Shown: positions 22,259-30,788, counted from the stretch's first letter. The stretch is DNA of 37,617 bases from Hymenobacter frigidus (GCF_014640435.1 NZ_BMGY01000042.1:1-37617); one strand, 5' to 3'. A program made the numbers and translations. The notes: generated by a model from the sequence alone, not told the origin.

Positions 22259-24640
22259 ATGAAACTGTTCAAGTCCGCCGACCTTATCCGAAAAAGCAAA
22301 TACATCAGCCGCGACCTGAGTTGGATGCGGTTCAACTACCGGGTGCTTGACCAGGTGCAGGACTCCAGCCGGGGCTTATTTGACAAGCTGAAGTTTCTGG
22401 CTATCACCAGCTCTAACCTGGACGAATTCTTCATGATTCGCGTGGGGTCGCTGTATAACTACCTGGATTATGGGAAGGAACGGATTGACTATTCGGGCCT
22501 GCGCGAGCTCCCGTTTCGGCGCAAGCTGCTGGACTTTGCGCATCGTTTCGTGAACGACCAAAGCCTGACGTACCTGAACGAGCTGAAGCCCAATTTCGAG
22601 AAGAATGGCTTCAATATTCTGAAGATGGCCGACCTCACGGAGCTGGAGGTGAAGAAAGCCGACGGCTACTTTAAAAATACGGTTTTTCCGCTGCTCACGC
22701 CGATGATGTACGATTCGTACCACGGCTTCCCGCTGATGATGAATCAAATGCTTATTTTCGGCGTGGTGACGCGGATTGGCAGCAACGGGGCCGTGGGCCT
22801 CGATGGCGAAGCCGAAAAAGGGCAGGAGCGGCTCACCTTCGTGCAGATTCCGCAGAACCTGACCCGCTTTTTTGAACTCATCCGCAAAGACAAGGTCATC
22901 TTCGTGCCGATTGAGGAAGTGGTGCGCGAGTTTCTCCCGCGCCTGTTCCGCAATGTGGAAATCATCTCGGCCGACTTGTTCCGCATCACCCGCAACGGGG
23001 ACTTCACGTTGGAAGAATCGGACGATATCGACAACGACTTCATCAAGGAAATTCAGGTAGGCCTGAAAACCCGCAAGCGCGGCCGCGTGGTGCGCGTGGA
23101 AGTAGAGCCCAACGCCTCGCCGACGCTGATGGCTGTACTGCGCGAGCGGTGGAATATCGACAACGGCAACGTCTTCGTCATCAATTCCCTGATTGACTTG
23201 AAGGGGCTGTGGCAGATTGTGCGCCATGCCAATTTCCGGGGCAAAACGGCCAAACAGCCCGCCACCGTGCCACCGCTCAGTCTGCCGGAAGGTGCCGACG
23301 ACAACCTGTTTGAGTACCTCAAGCACCACGACGTGCTGCTGCACCACCCCTACAACAGCATCGAACCGATGGTGCGGTTGCTGGAGCAGGCCGCCGTGGA
23401 CCCGCACGTGCTGGGTATTAAGCAAACGATTTACCGGCTGGCCGACGACTCGCGCGTATCGGCCGCGCTGCTGAAGGCGGCGGAGAACGGCAAGCACGTC
23501 TCGGTGCTGTTTGAGGTGAAGGCGCGCTTTGATGAGGAGAAGAATATCCGGGAAGGCGCGCGGCTGGAGAAGGCCGGCTGCTTCGTGATTTACGGCGTGA
23601 GCAAGTACAAGACGCACACTAAGCTGCTCATGATTATCCGCAAGGAAGGGGAGAAGGTGACGCGCTACGTGCACATCGGCTCGGGCAACTACAACGAGCA
23701 AACGGCCCGTCTCTACACGGACGTGAGCCTGCTGACGACGAACGACACGTACGGCCACGACGTGTCGGAATTCTTCAACGTCATCACCGGGCACTCGCAG
23801 CCCGACGACTATGAATACCTCATCACCGCGCCCAAGGACATGCGCCAGCAGCTCATTCACCTCATTCGGGAGGAAGTGAAGCACGCGAAGAAAGGCCAGG
23901 CCAGCGGCATCGTGATGAAGATGAATTCCTTGGAAGACAAGGAAATGATTGACGAGTTTTACAAGGCTGCGAAGGCGGGGGTGCCTATTCGGTTTATCGT
24001 GCGCGGCATTTGCTGCCTGCGGCCGGGACGGCCGGGCCTGAGCGACAACATCGAAGTGCGCAGCATCGTGGGTGAATACCTGGAGCATACCCGGCTGTTC
24101 TATTTCCACAACGGCGGCGATGCCAAGGTCTACGCCGGTTCCGCCGATATCATGGTGCGTTCCTTCGACCGGCGCATTGAAGCGTTGTTTCTGATTGTTA
24201 ATCCGCAGCTTAAGCGCGAAGCTATTAATATTCTGATGATGAATATGATGGACAATCAGAATAGCTATGTGATGCGCGAGGACGGCGCTTACATTCGGCA
24301 GCAACCCGCCCCGGGCGAGCCCGTGGTGAACGTGCACCGCGACTTCTTTAAGCGCGATGAGGCGCAGCTGGCAACCGCCACGCCCGAGGGATTGATGGCC
24401 TTGATGGGCGTGCAAGCCCAGCGCCGGCTCGACGTAGCCACGGCCCTGCTGGAGTCGCAGGAAGCTGCCGCCACCGAGGCCGCGGAAGCTGCCGAGACGG
24501 ACGTGGACGACGCCTTTGGGGAGGGCGAGCAGGAAGAAATCTGCGAAGATGACTCCACACCCGTCGGGCACATTGACGAGGAAGGCGTTGGGGCTGATGC
24601 AGTGCCCGAGCAGCCGGTTTCTGCCAGCAAACAGCGGTAG
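22259..24640 (+). CDS. ppk1: Polyphosphate kinase 1
   Basis: It polymerises the gamma-phosphate of ATP into long-chain polyphosphate, reversibly. The ATG at 22259 (MKLFKSADLIRKSKYISRDLSWMRFN) gives the conserved N-domain start; an in-frame upstream extension runs into the RidA pseudogene and is rejected. 793 residues, about 100 longer than E. coli PPK. The N-domain (SSNLDEFFMIRVGSL), head domain and two PLD-like C-domains are present. The autophosphorylated His is His472 in RYVHIGSGNYNEQTARLYTD. Further conserved blocks are LLHHPYNSIEPMVRLL, KARFDEEKNI, VRGICCLRPG and SADIMVRSFDRRIEAL. The last ~65 residues form a very acidic, low-complexity tail not needed in other PPKs. An imperfect -7 box (TATTTTG, 22231-22237) precedes it. 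It converges on ppx, consistent with joint control of polyP level. Confidence 0.95.
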   Translation: MKLFKSADLIRKSKYISRDLSWMRFNYRVLDQVQDSSRGLFDKLKFLAITSSNLDEFFMIRVGSLYNYLDYGKERIDYSGLRELPFRRKLLDFAHRFVNDQSLTYLNELKPNFEKNGFNILKMADLTELEVKKADGYFKNTVFPLLTPMMYDSYHGFPLMMNQMLIFGVVTRIGSNGAVGLDGEAEKGQERLTFVQIPQNLTRFFELIRKDKVIFVPIEEVVREFLPRLFRNVEIISADLFRITRNGDFTLEESDDIDNDFIKEIQVGLKTRKRGRVVRVEVEPNASPTLMAVLRERWNIDNGNVFVINSLIDLKGLWQIVRHANFRGKTAKQPATVPPLSLPEGADDNLFEYLKHHDVLLHHPYNSIEPMVRLLEQAAVDPHVLGIKQTIYRLADDSRVSAALLKAAENGKHVSVLFEVKARFDEEKNIREGARLEKAGCFVIYGVSKYKTHTKLLMIIRKEGEKVTRYVHIGSGNYNEQTARLYTDVSLLTTNDTYGHDVSEFFNVITGHSQPDDYEYLITAPKDMRQQLIHLIREEVKHAKKGQASGIVMKMNSLEDKEMIDEFYKAAKAGVPIRFIVRGICCLRPGRPGLSDNIEVRSIVGEYLEHTRLFYFHNGGDAKVYAGSADIMVRSFDRRIEALFLIVNPQLKREAINILMMNMMDNQNSYVMREDGAYIRQQPAPGEPVVNVHRDFFKRDEAQLATATPEGLMALMGVQAQRRLDVATALLESQEAAATEAAEAAETDVDDAFGEGEQEEICEDDSTPVGHIDEEGVGADAVPEQPVSASKQR

Positions 24641-24669
24641 ATTTTTCAGCTTGGCGTACCCTGGACCAC

Positions 24670-24721
24670 GCATCAACAAAAAGCCCCGAATCATTCGCGA
24701 ATCGGGGCTTTTTGTTGATGC
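24670..24721. terminator. Bidirectional terminator between ppk1 and ppx
   Basis: A perfect 20-bp inverted repeat (left arm GCATCAACAAAAAGCCCCGA, 24670-24689; right arm 24702-24721) with a 12-nt loop. A-run and T-run flanks are built into the stem, so each strand reads GGGGC followed by TTTTTG. It starts 30 nt after the ppk1 stop and ends 3 nt before the ppx stop codon, serving both convergent genes. Confidence 0.9.
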
Positions 24722-24724
24722 GGT

Positions 24725-25714
24725 TTACTCTATTTCGGCCGGATGGTTTTGCACGTCGGGCACCGGGAGCTTGGCGGGGTGGCCGCCTTCGGCGTTCATC
24801 TCGTCGAAGAATTCTTCGAACAGCGCCTGCAGCATGCCGTCTTTCAGGCCGATGTCGGGCACGACCATGGTGTTGATGTTGGCCCACTGCATGGCCGAAA
24901 GGTAGATGTGGCCGGCGGGGATGATGACGTCGGCGCGGTCAGGGTTGAGCATGGCCACGTTCACGCGCTCGGTCATGCTCAGGCCGGAGAGGCGGTTGAG
25001 GGTGGCCTCGATGCTGCGCCGGGTGATGTGCTTGTCGGGGGCGGCGGCGGTAAGGCTGTAGATTTTGTTGATGTTGCCGCCCGTGCCGATGGCTCGTGTG
25101 ACGTGGTATTTACGGGCATTCTCCTTCACCCAGGCTTCCATGCGGGCCCAGAGCTCGGTTTGGGCTTCGGTACCGGCTTCGCCGCTTTCCTCCTGCTGCA
25201 TGCGGCGGATGGAGCCGATTTCGAACGACTGCGCGGCCACCTTGCGGCGGTCGTGGTAGATGTTGAACTCGGTGCTGCCGCCGCCTACGTCGATGTGCAG
25301 GTAGTGGCGCTTGTCCTCCAGCACGTGCTCGATGACGCGGTTGATGTAGAAGGCTTCGTCCTCTCCGTCAATGACCTTGATTTCCATGCCCAGCTCCTCG
25401 CGCACCCGGGCCGCGATGGCCGCGCCATTGGCCGCCGAGCGCATGGCCGAGGTGGCGCACACGAGGTAATGGGCCACGTCGTGCACTTCCATCAGCAGCC
25501 GCAAGGAATGCAGGAACTTGACGAATTTCTCTTCCTTGGCCGGCGAAATTTTGCCGGTGGCAAACACGTCTTCGCCCAAGCGCATGGGGAAGCGCACGTA
25601 CTCCACGCGCTTGAGGCGGTAGCGTCCCTCGTAATACAATACTGCCGATATCTGGCACCGCACGGCGTTGGACCCAATGTCAATGGCAGCGAGCTTACGG
25701 AGGGGAAAATTCAT
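24725..25714 (-). CDS. ppx: Ppx/GppA family exopolyphosphatase
   Basis: A member of the ASKHA (actin/Hsp70/sugar-kinase) fold that removes terminal phosphate from polyphosphate, or hydrolyses pppGpp. The ATG at 25714 (MNFPLRKLAAIDIGSNAVRC) is chosen because it places the phosphate-1 motif AAIDIGSNAVR near the N-terminus. Also visible are ATSAMRSAANG (residues ~88-98), IDGEDEAFYI, the phosphate-2 motif IDVGGGSTEF and AIGTGGNINKI. At 329 residues it is a short Ppx without the C-terminal HD domain of E. coli Ppx (513 residues). It is convergent with ppk1, which supports a polyP role; GppA activity remains possible. A -7 box TATCTTTG lies at 25748-25755. Confidence 0.88.
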   Translation of the reverse strand: MNFPLRKLAAIDIGSNAVRCQISAVLYYEGRYRLKRVEYVRFPMRLGEDVFATGKISPAKEEKFVKFLHSLRLLMEVHDVAHYLVCATSAMRSAANGAAIAARVREELGMEIKVIDGEDEAFYINRVIEHVLEDKRHYLHIDVGGGSTEFNIYHDRRKVAAQSFEIGSIRRMQQEESGEAGTEAQTELWARMEAWVKENARKYHVTRAIGTGGNINKIYSLTAAAPDKHITRRSIEATLNRLSGLSMTERVNVAMLNPDRADVIIPAGHIYLSAMQWANINTMVVPDIGLKDGMLQALFEEFFDEMNAEGGHPAKLPVPDVQNHPAEIE

Positions 25715-25747
25715 GCAGGAAGCAAAGGTGTATGGCGGCAGGAAGGG

Positions 25748-25755
25748 CAAAGATA
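25748..25755 (-). promoter_or_regulatory. -7 promoter box of ppx
   Basis: The minus strand reads TATCTTTG (exact TAnnTTTG), 33 nt before the ATG. No -33 TTG is seen at the standard distance. Confidence 0.5.
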
Positions 25756-25872
25756 AGGTGATTGCGGCACGGGTTCGACGGGTTTGCACTTTGCACTATG
25801 CAGTGCTCTCATTCCAAACATTGAGATGAACAACTGACCCGTCTGGTTGGGACATCAGCAAGGAATGAACGG

Positions 25873-28800
25873 TTACTTATCAAGCCGGAACCCGATGCCG
25901 ACCTGAATCAGGTTGCTTTCTGCCGACTTCTGGTAGGAAACGGCCAGGGCCAGGGTTTCAACCACCGGAGAAATGTAGAAGCCGGCCCCGTAGCCGGTGT
26001 GCCAGCCGCCGGGCGAAGCGCCTTCGTAGTACACCCGGCCCTGGTCGTAGAATCCGAACACGCCGTAGTAAAACGGCAGGAAGCCGTTCCTGACTTGGCC
26101 CAGCGCGAAGCGCAACTCCGTGTTGTAGTACAGGGCAGCGTCGCCGCTGAAGCGGTTGCGGTAGTGACCGCGCAGGCCTTCATTCTGGCCGATGCTGGCG
26201 AATTTGTAGAAGGGAATGGCCGCGTCGGGGCCGTAGTTTTTGGCCCCGCCGCCTTTCACGACGAGCGTGATGGGGATGCCAACCCGCACCGTGCCGTAGT
26301 ATTCGGCGAAGGCTTGGGTGAGGCCAAAAGTGGATTTCTTGGTGCGGGCGCTGTCGAGGTTGGCGCTTAGCTGGGTGTAGCTATCGTGCTGCACCCGGAT
26401 GCGGACGCCGCGCTGGGCAAAGCTGGGGCGGTTGCGCAGGTCGAGGTCGAACACGCCATTCAGGCCCAGTAGGCGCTGGGGGCTGGTGTTGGGGCGCACG
26501 TCCACGGGGCGGGTGTTGACGGTGCCGAGGTAGCTGTTGTCGGCGAAGCTGCTGGTGTAGTTCTCGAACGTGGGACCCACCCGAATGACGCTGCGCTGGA
26601 AGAACGTGCGTTCCAAGAAGGCATTGAGGGTGTAGCCCCGGTAGCGGGCGTTGTAGAACTTGTTGTCGTACGCGGTTTGGTCGAAGCCCGTGTTGTTGCC
26701 CAGTCCGAAGAAGCGGTAGAAGGGGAAGTAGCTGCCCACGCGGGCCTCGGCACCCACGTCGATTTTGCCGATGGCGTAGCGGTGGCGGGTGCTGGCCGTG
26801 AGCTGCAGCAGGCCGTTGGCGCTGCCCTGCACGTCGAACTTGTACATATTCTTGTAGCCGGGCTTGCGGAAACCCTGACGCAGGAACGTGATGCCGGCGC
26901 CGACGCCGAATCCGTCGTTGGCATTGTAAAACAGCGAAACGCTGGGGCGGTAGGAGTCGAATTCGAACTGCTCCCGGTCGTACTCGTTCACGCCGGGGCA
27001 GGTGCTGGTCCGGTTGTCCGATTCGGAACCCAGCTTCATGTCGGTATCGGGTAGGTCGTAGATTTTGGTGCGGGCGCGCAGGCCGGTGGCCGTGGAGTTG
27101 TCGGCGATGCGGTCCTTGCCATCGCCGCCGATGACGCGCACCAGCACACTGCGCTTACCGCCGTCGCCGGTTACGGTAAAAATGTCCCGGCCACCGAGGC
27201 CGTACAGGCATACTTCATCAGTTTCGTTGGGCTTGAACGTACGGTCGAATAGGGCTGACCCCTTGGGGTTTTCGGTGTCGCCGGCGCGGTCAAATAGCTG
27301 CACACGCACCAAGCCATCGGGGGTGCGGTTCACCAGGAAAACCTCGCCCTTGTTGGAGCCGACCACATCGACGCGCTGGGCCAGCAGCAGGTAATACTCG
27401 TCAATAGCTTTGGGTAATTGCTGGATGCGGGACTTCAACTTGCGGTTGATATATTTTGCGGATAAGCGCTGAATTTCAGCGGGTAGCTGCGCCGTGGCTT
27501 CGTCGATGACGGCGGGCGTGATTTTGCCTTGCAGGTACCTGGCAGTCTCCTGCCACTGCTCGCGGCTGAGGTTTTGGAGCAGGAATCTATCGAGGTGACG
27601 GGCGGGCCAGTTCAGGCTTTTCATGTCCTGAAAATCGGTCTGGAAGCCCTCGATGCTGGGCACCGCCCACTCGCGGTTGGCGAGGGAGGTGAGGAAGCCA
27701 TTCCAGAGGGTGAAGCTCTGGTCGCGGTCGCGCGGGATGGGGCGGTAGAGCGTGCCGCCATCTTTCTGCTTGTAGCCGGCCCATTTCCAGTTGTCTTCGT
27801 GCTTGCCGAAGTCGGCCACCAGCATATCGAAGGCGCGGGCCCGCGCCAGGCCCGGGGCATCCACGCGGTTGTCGTGGTCCTTGTAGAGCTTGCGGAACAG
27901 GCCGAAGCTGCGCGTCACCTCATCGGAACCGCCGAAGCCGGGCAGGTTGGGCTTGGGGTCCTTGGGGCTGTCTTCGAGGGTGCCGAGCAAGCCGGCGTAC
28001 TGCTCACGGTACGCGCCGAGCTGTTGGTTGTCGGGCAGGCGAAACAGGCGGGGCCGGGCGTGCAGGATATCCGTCTGGTCCAGCATATAGCTGATGGGCA
28101 GATTCGAATACGGGTTGGCCGTGGCCGTGACATCGCGCAGGATATCAGAGGCGATGGAGTTGCGCAACTCGGGCGGCAGTATTTTGGTTACGTCCTTGTC
28201 CACGGAGCGAAAAACGTACTCCGAGCTGTCGGCCGCGATGAGCTTGAGGGAGGTCGTCTGGCGCCCGCCGCCCTTGCCGGTGGGGCGCAGGCCGTCTTTC
28301 TCGGTGTTCAAATCCAACGTCTTTACAACTATCGGTTGCAACCACGACGACCGGTAGTTGTCGCCAATAAAGAAGCGCTTGCTGCCGGTGGGTTTGTATT
28401 CCGGGCCGGGCACCACAGTGGTCGTGGCCTGGAAAGGGGCATCAGACCTGGCTTCGGCGGCGGTGCGCGTCGCGCCGGGGCAGTTGGTGATGAACGGATT
28501 GGCGGGCGCTTTCTGGTCGGCCGCCTCTACGCAGGCCGAGCGGAACAGGGTAGCGGCGAAAGCGTCTTTGGCGGGCTGGTCGTTGCGGCCGAACGTGAAT
28601 ACGTGCGTTTTCACAGTGCCGTCGGCAAAGTATTCCAGTGTGGTGTAGCCTTCCTCGCGTTCGCTGTAAAGCGACGTGCCCTGAACTCCCACGTGCTCAC
28701 TTTTAGCGAAGCTGCCGCTCACCACATGGTAGTTGCCTTGGAAGGGCGTCACTTGCAGGCTATAATCATGGGCGGCGGCGTAGATGACGCCGGGGTTGCT

Positions 28801-29613
28801 TTGCAGCGTGTTCAGCAGCTCCTTGCGCAGCTCCTGGTAGCGTGGGTTGGCGAGGTCGCGCGGGGTACCCACGTTCTGGCGGTAGGCCGCGTAGATGGTG
28901 CCGAGCACCGGCGGGCTTAGGTGGCGCGAAAGGGGCTGCGGGCCGCCGTACACGCCATTGCTGACAACCGGGTGGTGGCCCAGCACCAGCACGTTTTTGT
29001 TCTTTGTTTCGTCAATCAGGTCCTGCAGCTGCTCCCGAAATTCCTCCTTGGTGAGGGTCTTGCAATCGGTGTCGGGTGCTTCGGGGCGGTCGAAGGGATG
29101 GGTGAACCACGGCGTGTTGATGGCGACCAAGCGCACCAGCGGGGCCACGTCCACTACTTCGGGGCCGGGGCAGCCGTTGGTCGGGATAAAGGCGTTCTGG
29201 CCGGGCAGCTGCTTCTCGATGTACTTCTCGAGGCGGCGCACGGCCTTGAGGCCGTCGGGGCCGGAGTTGGCCCAATCTTTATCGCCGGGCAGGAAGTAGA
29301 TTTTGCCCTGCGGCAGGCCGCGTACCAGCGCTATCAGCGCATCGGCGCGGGTGCGCTCGGTCTGGGCAATCGCAGTGTCGCCTTTAGCCATCAGGCCGGT
29401 ATTGCCCACGATATCGCCCAGGTGCACCACGGTGAAGGGGCCGGTTTGCTGTTCCAGCGTTTGGCGCAGCAGCTTCAGGCGGGCGGGTGGCAAATCGGTC
29501 TGGGCAGTATTGCCCAGCAAAAAAACGGTGTGAGCAGGAGGAGTGGTTTGGGCAGCCAGCGTATCAGTGGTAAGCCCGAGCGCCGCCAGCGCAGAAAGAA
29601 ATAGTGGGCGCAT
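25873..29613 (-). CDS. Metallophosphoesterase-like / kinase-like / outer-membrane barrel fusion protein
   Basis: A 1246-residue exported protein; signal peptide to about residue 20. Residues ~28-340 resemble a calcineurin-like phosphoesterase: LGD (65-67), LPGDKDW (108-114), GCPGPEVVDV, GHHPVVSNG (212-220), AHDYSLQV (281-288). Several metal or catalytic positions are changed: the first Asp motif reads LGNTA, the Asn-His of GNHD reads GDKD, and GHxH reads AHDY. Residues ~405-760 are a second domain with GKGGGRQTTSLKL (446-458), EYVFRSVDKD (465-474), LVADFGKHEDNWKW (598-611) and YRPIPRDRDQSF (623-634). That order recalls CotH/HipA-like atypical kinases, which is an inference. After an Asp/Gly-rich linker, ~885-1246 is an Omp85/surface-antigen-type barrel ending in QVGIGFRL. 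It stands alone on its strand; function unknown. Confidence 0.82.
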   Translation of the reverse strand: MRPLFLSALAALGLTTDTLAAQTTPPAHTVFLLGNTAQTDLPPARLKLLRQTLEQQTGPFTVVHLGDIVGNTGLMAKGDTAIAQTERTRADALIALVRGLPQGKIYFLPGDKDWANSGPDGLKAVRRLEKYIEKQLPGQNAFIPTNGCPGPEVVDVAPLVRLVAINTPWFTHPFDRPEAPDTDCKTLTKEEFREQLQDLIDETKNKNVLVLGHHPVVSNGVYGGPQPLSRHLSPPVLGTIYAAYRQNVGTPRDLANPRYQELRKELLNTLQSNPGVIYAAAHDYSLQVTPFQGNYHVVSGSFAKSEHVGVQGTSLYSEREEGYTTLEYFADGTVKTHVFTFGRNDQPAKDAFAATLFRSACVEAADQKAPANPFITNCPGATRTAAEARSDAPFQATTTVVPGPEYKPTGSKRFFIGDNYRSSWLQPIVVKTLDLNTEKDGLRPTGKGGGRQTTSLKLIAADSSEYVFRSVDKDVTKILPPELRNSIASDILRDVTATANPYSNLPISYMLDQTDILHARPRLFRLPDNQQLGAYREQYAGLLGTLEDSPKDPKPNLPGFGGSDEVTRSFGLFRKLYKDHDNRVDAPGLARARAFDMLVADFGKHEDNWKWAGYKQKDGGTLYRPIPRDRDQSFTLWNGFLTSLANREWAVPSIEGFQTDFQDMKSLNWPARHLDRFLLQNLSREQWQETARYLQGKITPAVIDEATAQLPAEIQRLSAKYINRKLKSRIQQLPKAIDEYYLLLAQRVDVVGSNKGEVFLVNRTPDGLVRVQLFDRAGDTENPKGSALFDRTFKPNETDEVCLYGLGGRDIFTVTGDGGKRSVLVRVIGGDGKDRIADNSTATGLRARTKIYDLPDTDMKLGSESDNRTSTCPGVNEYDREQFEFDSYRPSVSLFYNANDGFGVGAGITFLRQGFRKPGYKNMYKFDVQGSANGLLQLTASTRHRYAIGKIDVGAEARVGSYFPFYRFFGLGNNTGFDQTAYDNKFYNARYRGYTLNAFLERTFFQRSVIRVGPTFENYTSSFADNSYLGTVNTRPVDVRPNTSPQRLLGLNGVFDLDLRNRPSFAQRGVRIRVQHDSYTQLSANLDSARTKKSTFGLTQAFAEYYGTVRVGIPITLVVKGGGAKNYGPDAAIPFYKFASIGQNEGLRGHYRNRFSGDAALYYNTELRFALGQVRNGFLPFYYGVFGFYDQGRVYYEGASPGGWHTGYGAGFYISPVVETLALAVSYQKSAESNLIQVGIGFRLDK

Positions 29614-29681
29614 AGAGAATGTGTGTGCGCTGACTTACGCAGAAAGTAGCATAAGGTAGCAGATGAGCGGGTTTCTGCTGG

Positions 29682-30236
29682 CTAATAGGTGCTCCGGGCT
29701 GGTGCCCGACGCCCAGCGAGGCGTTGCCACCACAGCGCCGCCACGCACGGCAGCCCTACCCAGCGGGCCTCACTGGCCAGTACCCGCAGCCCGCGCCCGT
29801 CAAAAAATGCCTTGATGCCAGTGGGCGAAACCCTAATGGGGCGCAGGCCAAAAAAGTAGCGTTTTAAGTCCCAGGGGCTAAAGAAGGCTACGCCCAGGCC
29901 GCCGGTAGTTATGGCGTCGAGTAGGCCGTGCGAAGCAGTGGCCAGGAAAAGCAGCAGGGCCAGCCGACCGGCCGGGGGGCGCCTCTTCAGAATTGCCAGC
30001 TGGGCGAGGGCGGTGCCCACAGCGGCTACTACGGCGGCGGCCAGCAGCGAATGCGTCAGCCCACGGTGGCCCCATATGCTGTCATACGGCACGCCCAGGC
30101 GGTAGCCGAGAGCGTCCACACCGGGCAGGGCCGCGCAGCAGGCGGCCGCTACCCAGCAGGGCCAGTAGCGACGGTTGGGGAGCAGGAGCTTGCCGAGGGT
30201 TGCTCCCAGCGCGGCGTGGCCGAATGCGGAAGCCAT
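29682..30236 (-). CDS. YdjM-like inner-membrane metal-dependent hydrolase (DUF457)
   Basis: A 184-residue multi-spanning membrane protein. The ATG at 30236 gives MASAFGHAALGA, the normal family start; the frame stays open upstream but the added 61 residues are not membrane-like. Conserved motifs are FGHAALG (6-12), PGVDALGYRLGVPYD, GHRGLTHSLL, SHGLLDAITTGG, and FSPWDLKRYFFGLRPIRVSP. The His/Asp set is the presumed metal site of the YdjM/DUF457 family. In E. coli the related protein is LexA-controlled, but no LexA box is visible here. Hydrophobic helices lie between the motifs. Substrate unknown; membrane phospholipid-related roles have been proposed for relatives. Confidence 0.85.
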   Translation of the reverse strand: MASAFGHAALGATLGKLLLPNRRYWPCWVAAACCAALPGVDALGYRLGVPYDSIWGHRGLTHSLLAAAVVAAVGTALAQLAILKRRPPAGRLALLLFLATASHGLLDAITTGGLGVAFFSPWDLKRYFFGLRPIRVSPTGIKAFFDGRGLRVLASEARWVGLPCVAALWWQRLAGRRAPARSTY

Positions 30237-30369
30237 AACAGGAGGTGATGGAAGGGGCGGGCTAAACGAGGTGGCTGGGGCCCAGGCCTGCGCTAAGATG
30301 CGGACGCAAAGACGCGGCCATGCTTTTCTGCCCAGGGTAGGGAAGCTACTGCCTGTGTTGCCAGGGGTT

Positions 30370-30489
30370 TCACCAGCGGCGAATGATGCCGCACCGTTCA
30401 AGCAGGGACAGCCCAACAATTATCGCCACCACAATAAGTGCCTTGGGCCAGAACTCGCGCCAAAAACCGCGGCCGGGAGCAGGGGGCAC
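30370..30489 (-). CDS. Possible 39-residue single-span membrane microprotein
   Basis: A GTG at 30489 opens a frame encoding PAPGRGFWREFWPKA then the hydrophobic stretch LIVVAIIVGLSLLE and a short basic end (RCGIIRRW). It starts 4 nt after the stop of the 74-residue ORF on the same strand, as in a translationally coupled pair. The same frame is open much further upstream, but that part is antisense-like Thr/Pro-rich sequence overlapping the 74-residue ORF and is rejected. No recognised family. Could be chance. Confidence 0.3.
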   Translation of the reverse strand: MPPAPGRGFWREFWPKALIVVAIIVGLSLLERCGIIRRW

Positions 30490-30493
30490 CGAC

Positions 30494-30718
30494 TTAAGAG
30501 TCGCTGAGCACCATGTGGTGCACCGGTAGCACCACAAATTCGGGGTGGTGGCGCAGGTCGTCGTGGTTGCCGAGGGCCCAGTCGAAGGCGGCCTGCTCCG
30601 TTGCGAAGCTGTCCGGGGCCTCTGGCACGGGCTTGAGCACCATGTTGTGCGTGTGGGAAGCCAGGTCGTTTTCGTGCCGCAGGCCGAGCAGGGTGTATTT
30701 GGTGATAATCTTGTACAT
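30494..30718 (-). CDS. Small hypothetical protein (74 residues)
   Basis: Sequence starts MYKIITKYTLLGLRHENDLA and ends VVLPVHHMVLSDS. It is soluble, with several His (HENDLASHTHN, NHDDLRHHPE, VHHM). Composition looks like real coding sequence and the ATG lies 8 nt after TACCTTCG (minus strand), a one-mismatch -7 box, as at hisS. I do not recognise a domain. A possible membrane microprotein follows 4 nt later. The gap 30237-30369 between this region and the YdjM-like gene holds nothing I can identify. Confidence 0.6.
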   Translation of the reverse strand: MYKIITKYTLLGLRHENDLASHTHNMVLKPVPEAPDSFATEQAAFDWALGNHDDLRHHPEFVVLPVHHMVLSDS

Positions 30719-30788
30719 GCCGCGAAGGTAGAAGCTGGGGGGGGATTTGGGGAAGGCGCGATGATAATATGTAAGCCGGTTGTGCTAA

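Noticed and set aside
22376..24694. 772-residue open frame on the minus strand opposite ppk1
   Set aside because: It is the antisense mirror of a GC-rich gene; the translation is His/Val/Leu-rich without motifs, while the plus strand carries complete PPK1 motifs.
24743..25756. 337-residue open frame opposite ppx, and similar ones opposite hutH (4353-5396) and the phosphoesterase fusion (27529-28920)
   Set aside because: All are in the antisense phase that mirrors codon bias; none has a plausible start context or motif.
25793..25806. Small hairpin GCACTATGCAGTGC between ppx and the fusion gene
   Set aside because: Only 5 bp of stem and no T-tract; not enough to call a terminator or operator.
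30237..30260. AGGAGGTGATGG on the plus strand, a perfect Shine-Dalgarno plus ATG
   Set aside because: The frame stops after four codons, and this phylum rarely uses Shine-Dalgarno; chance, in the leader of a minus-strand gene.
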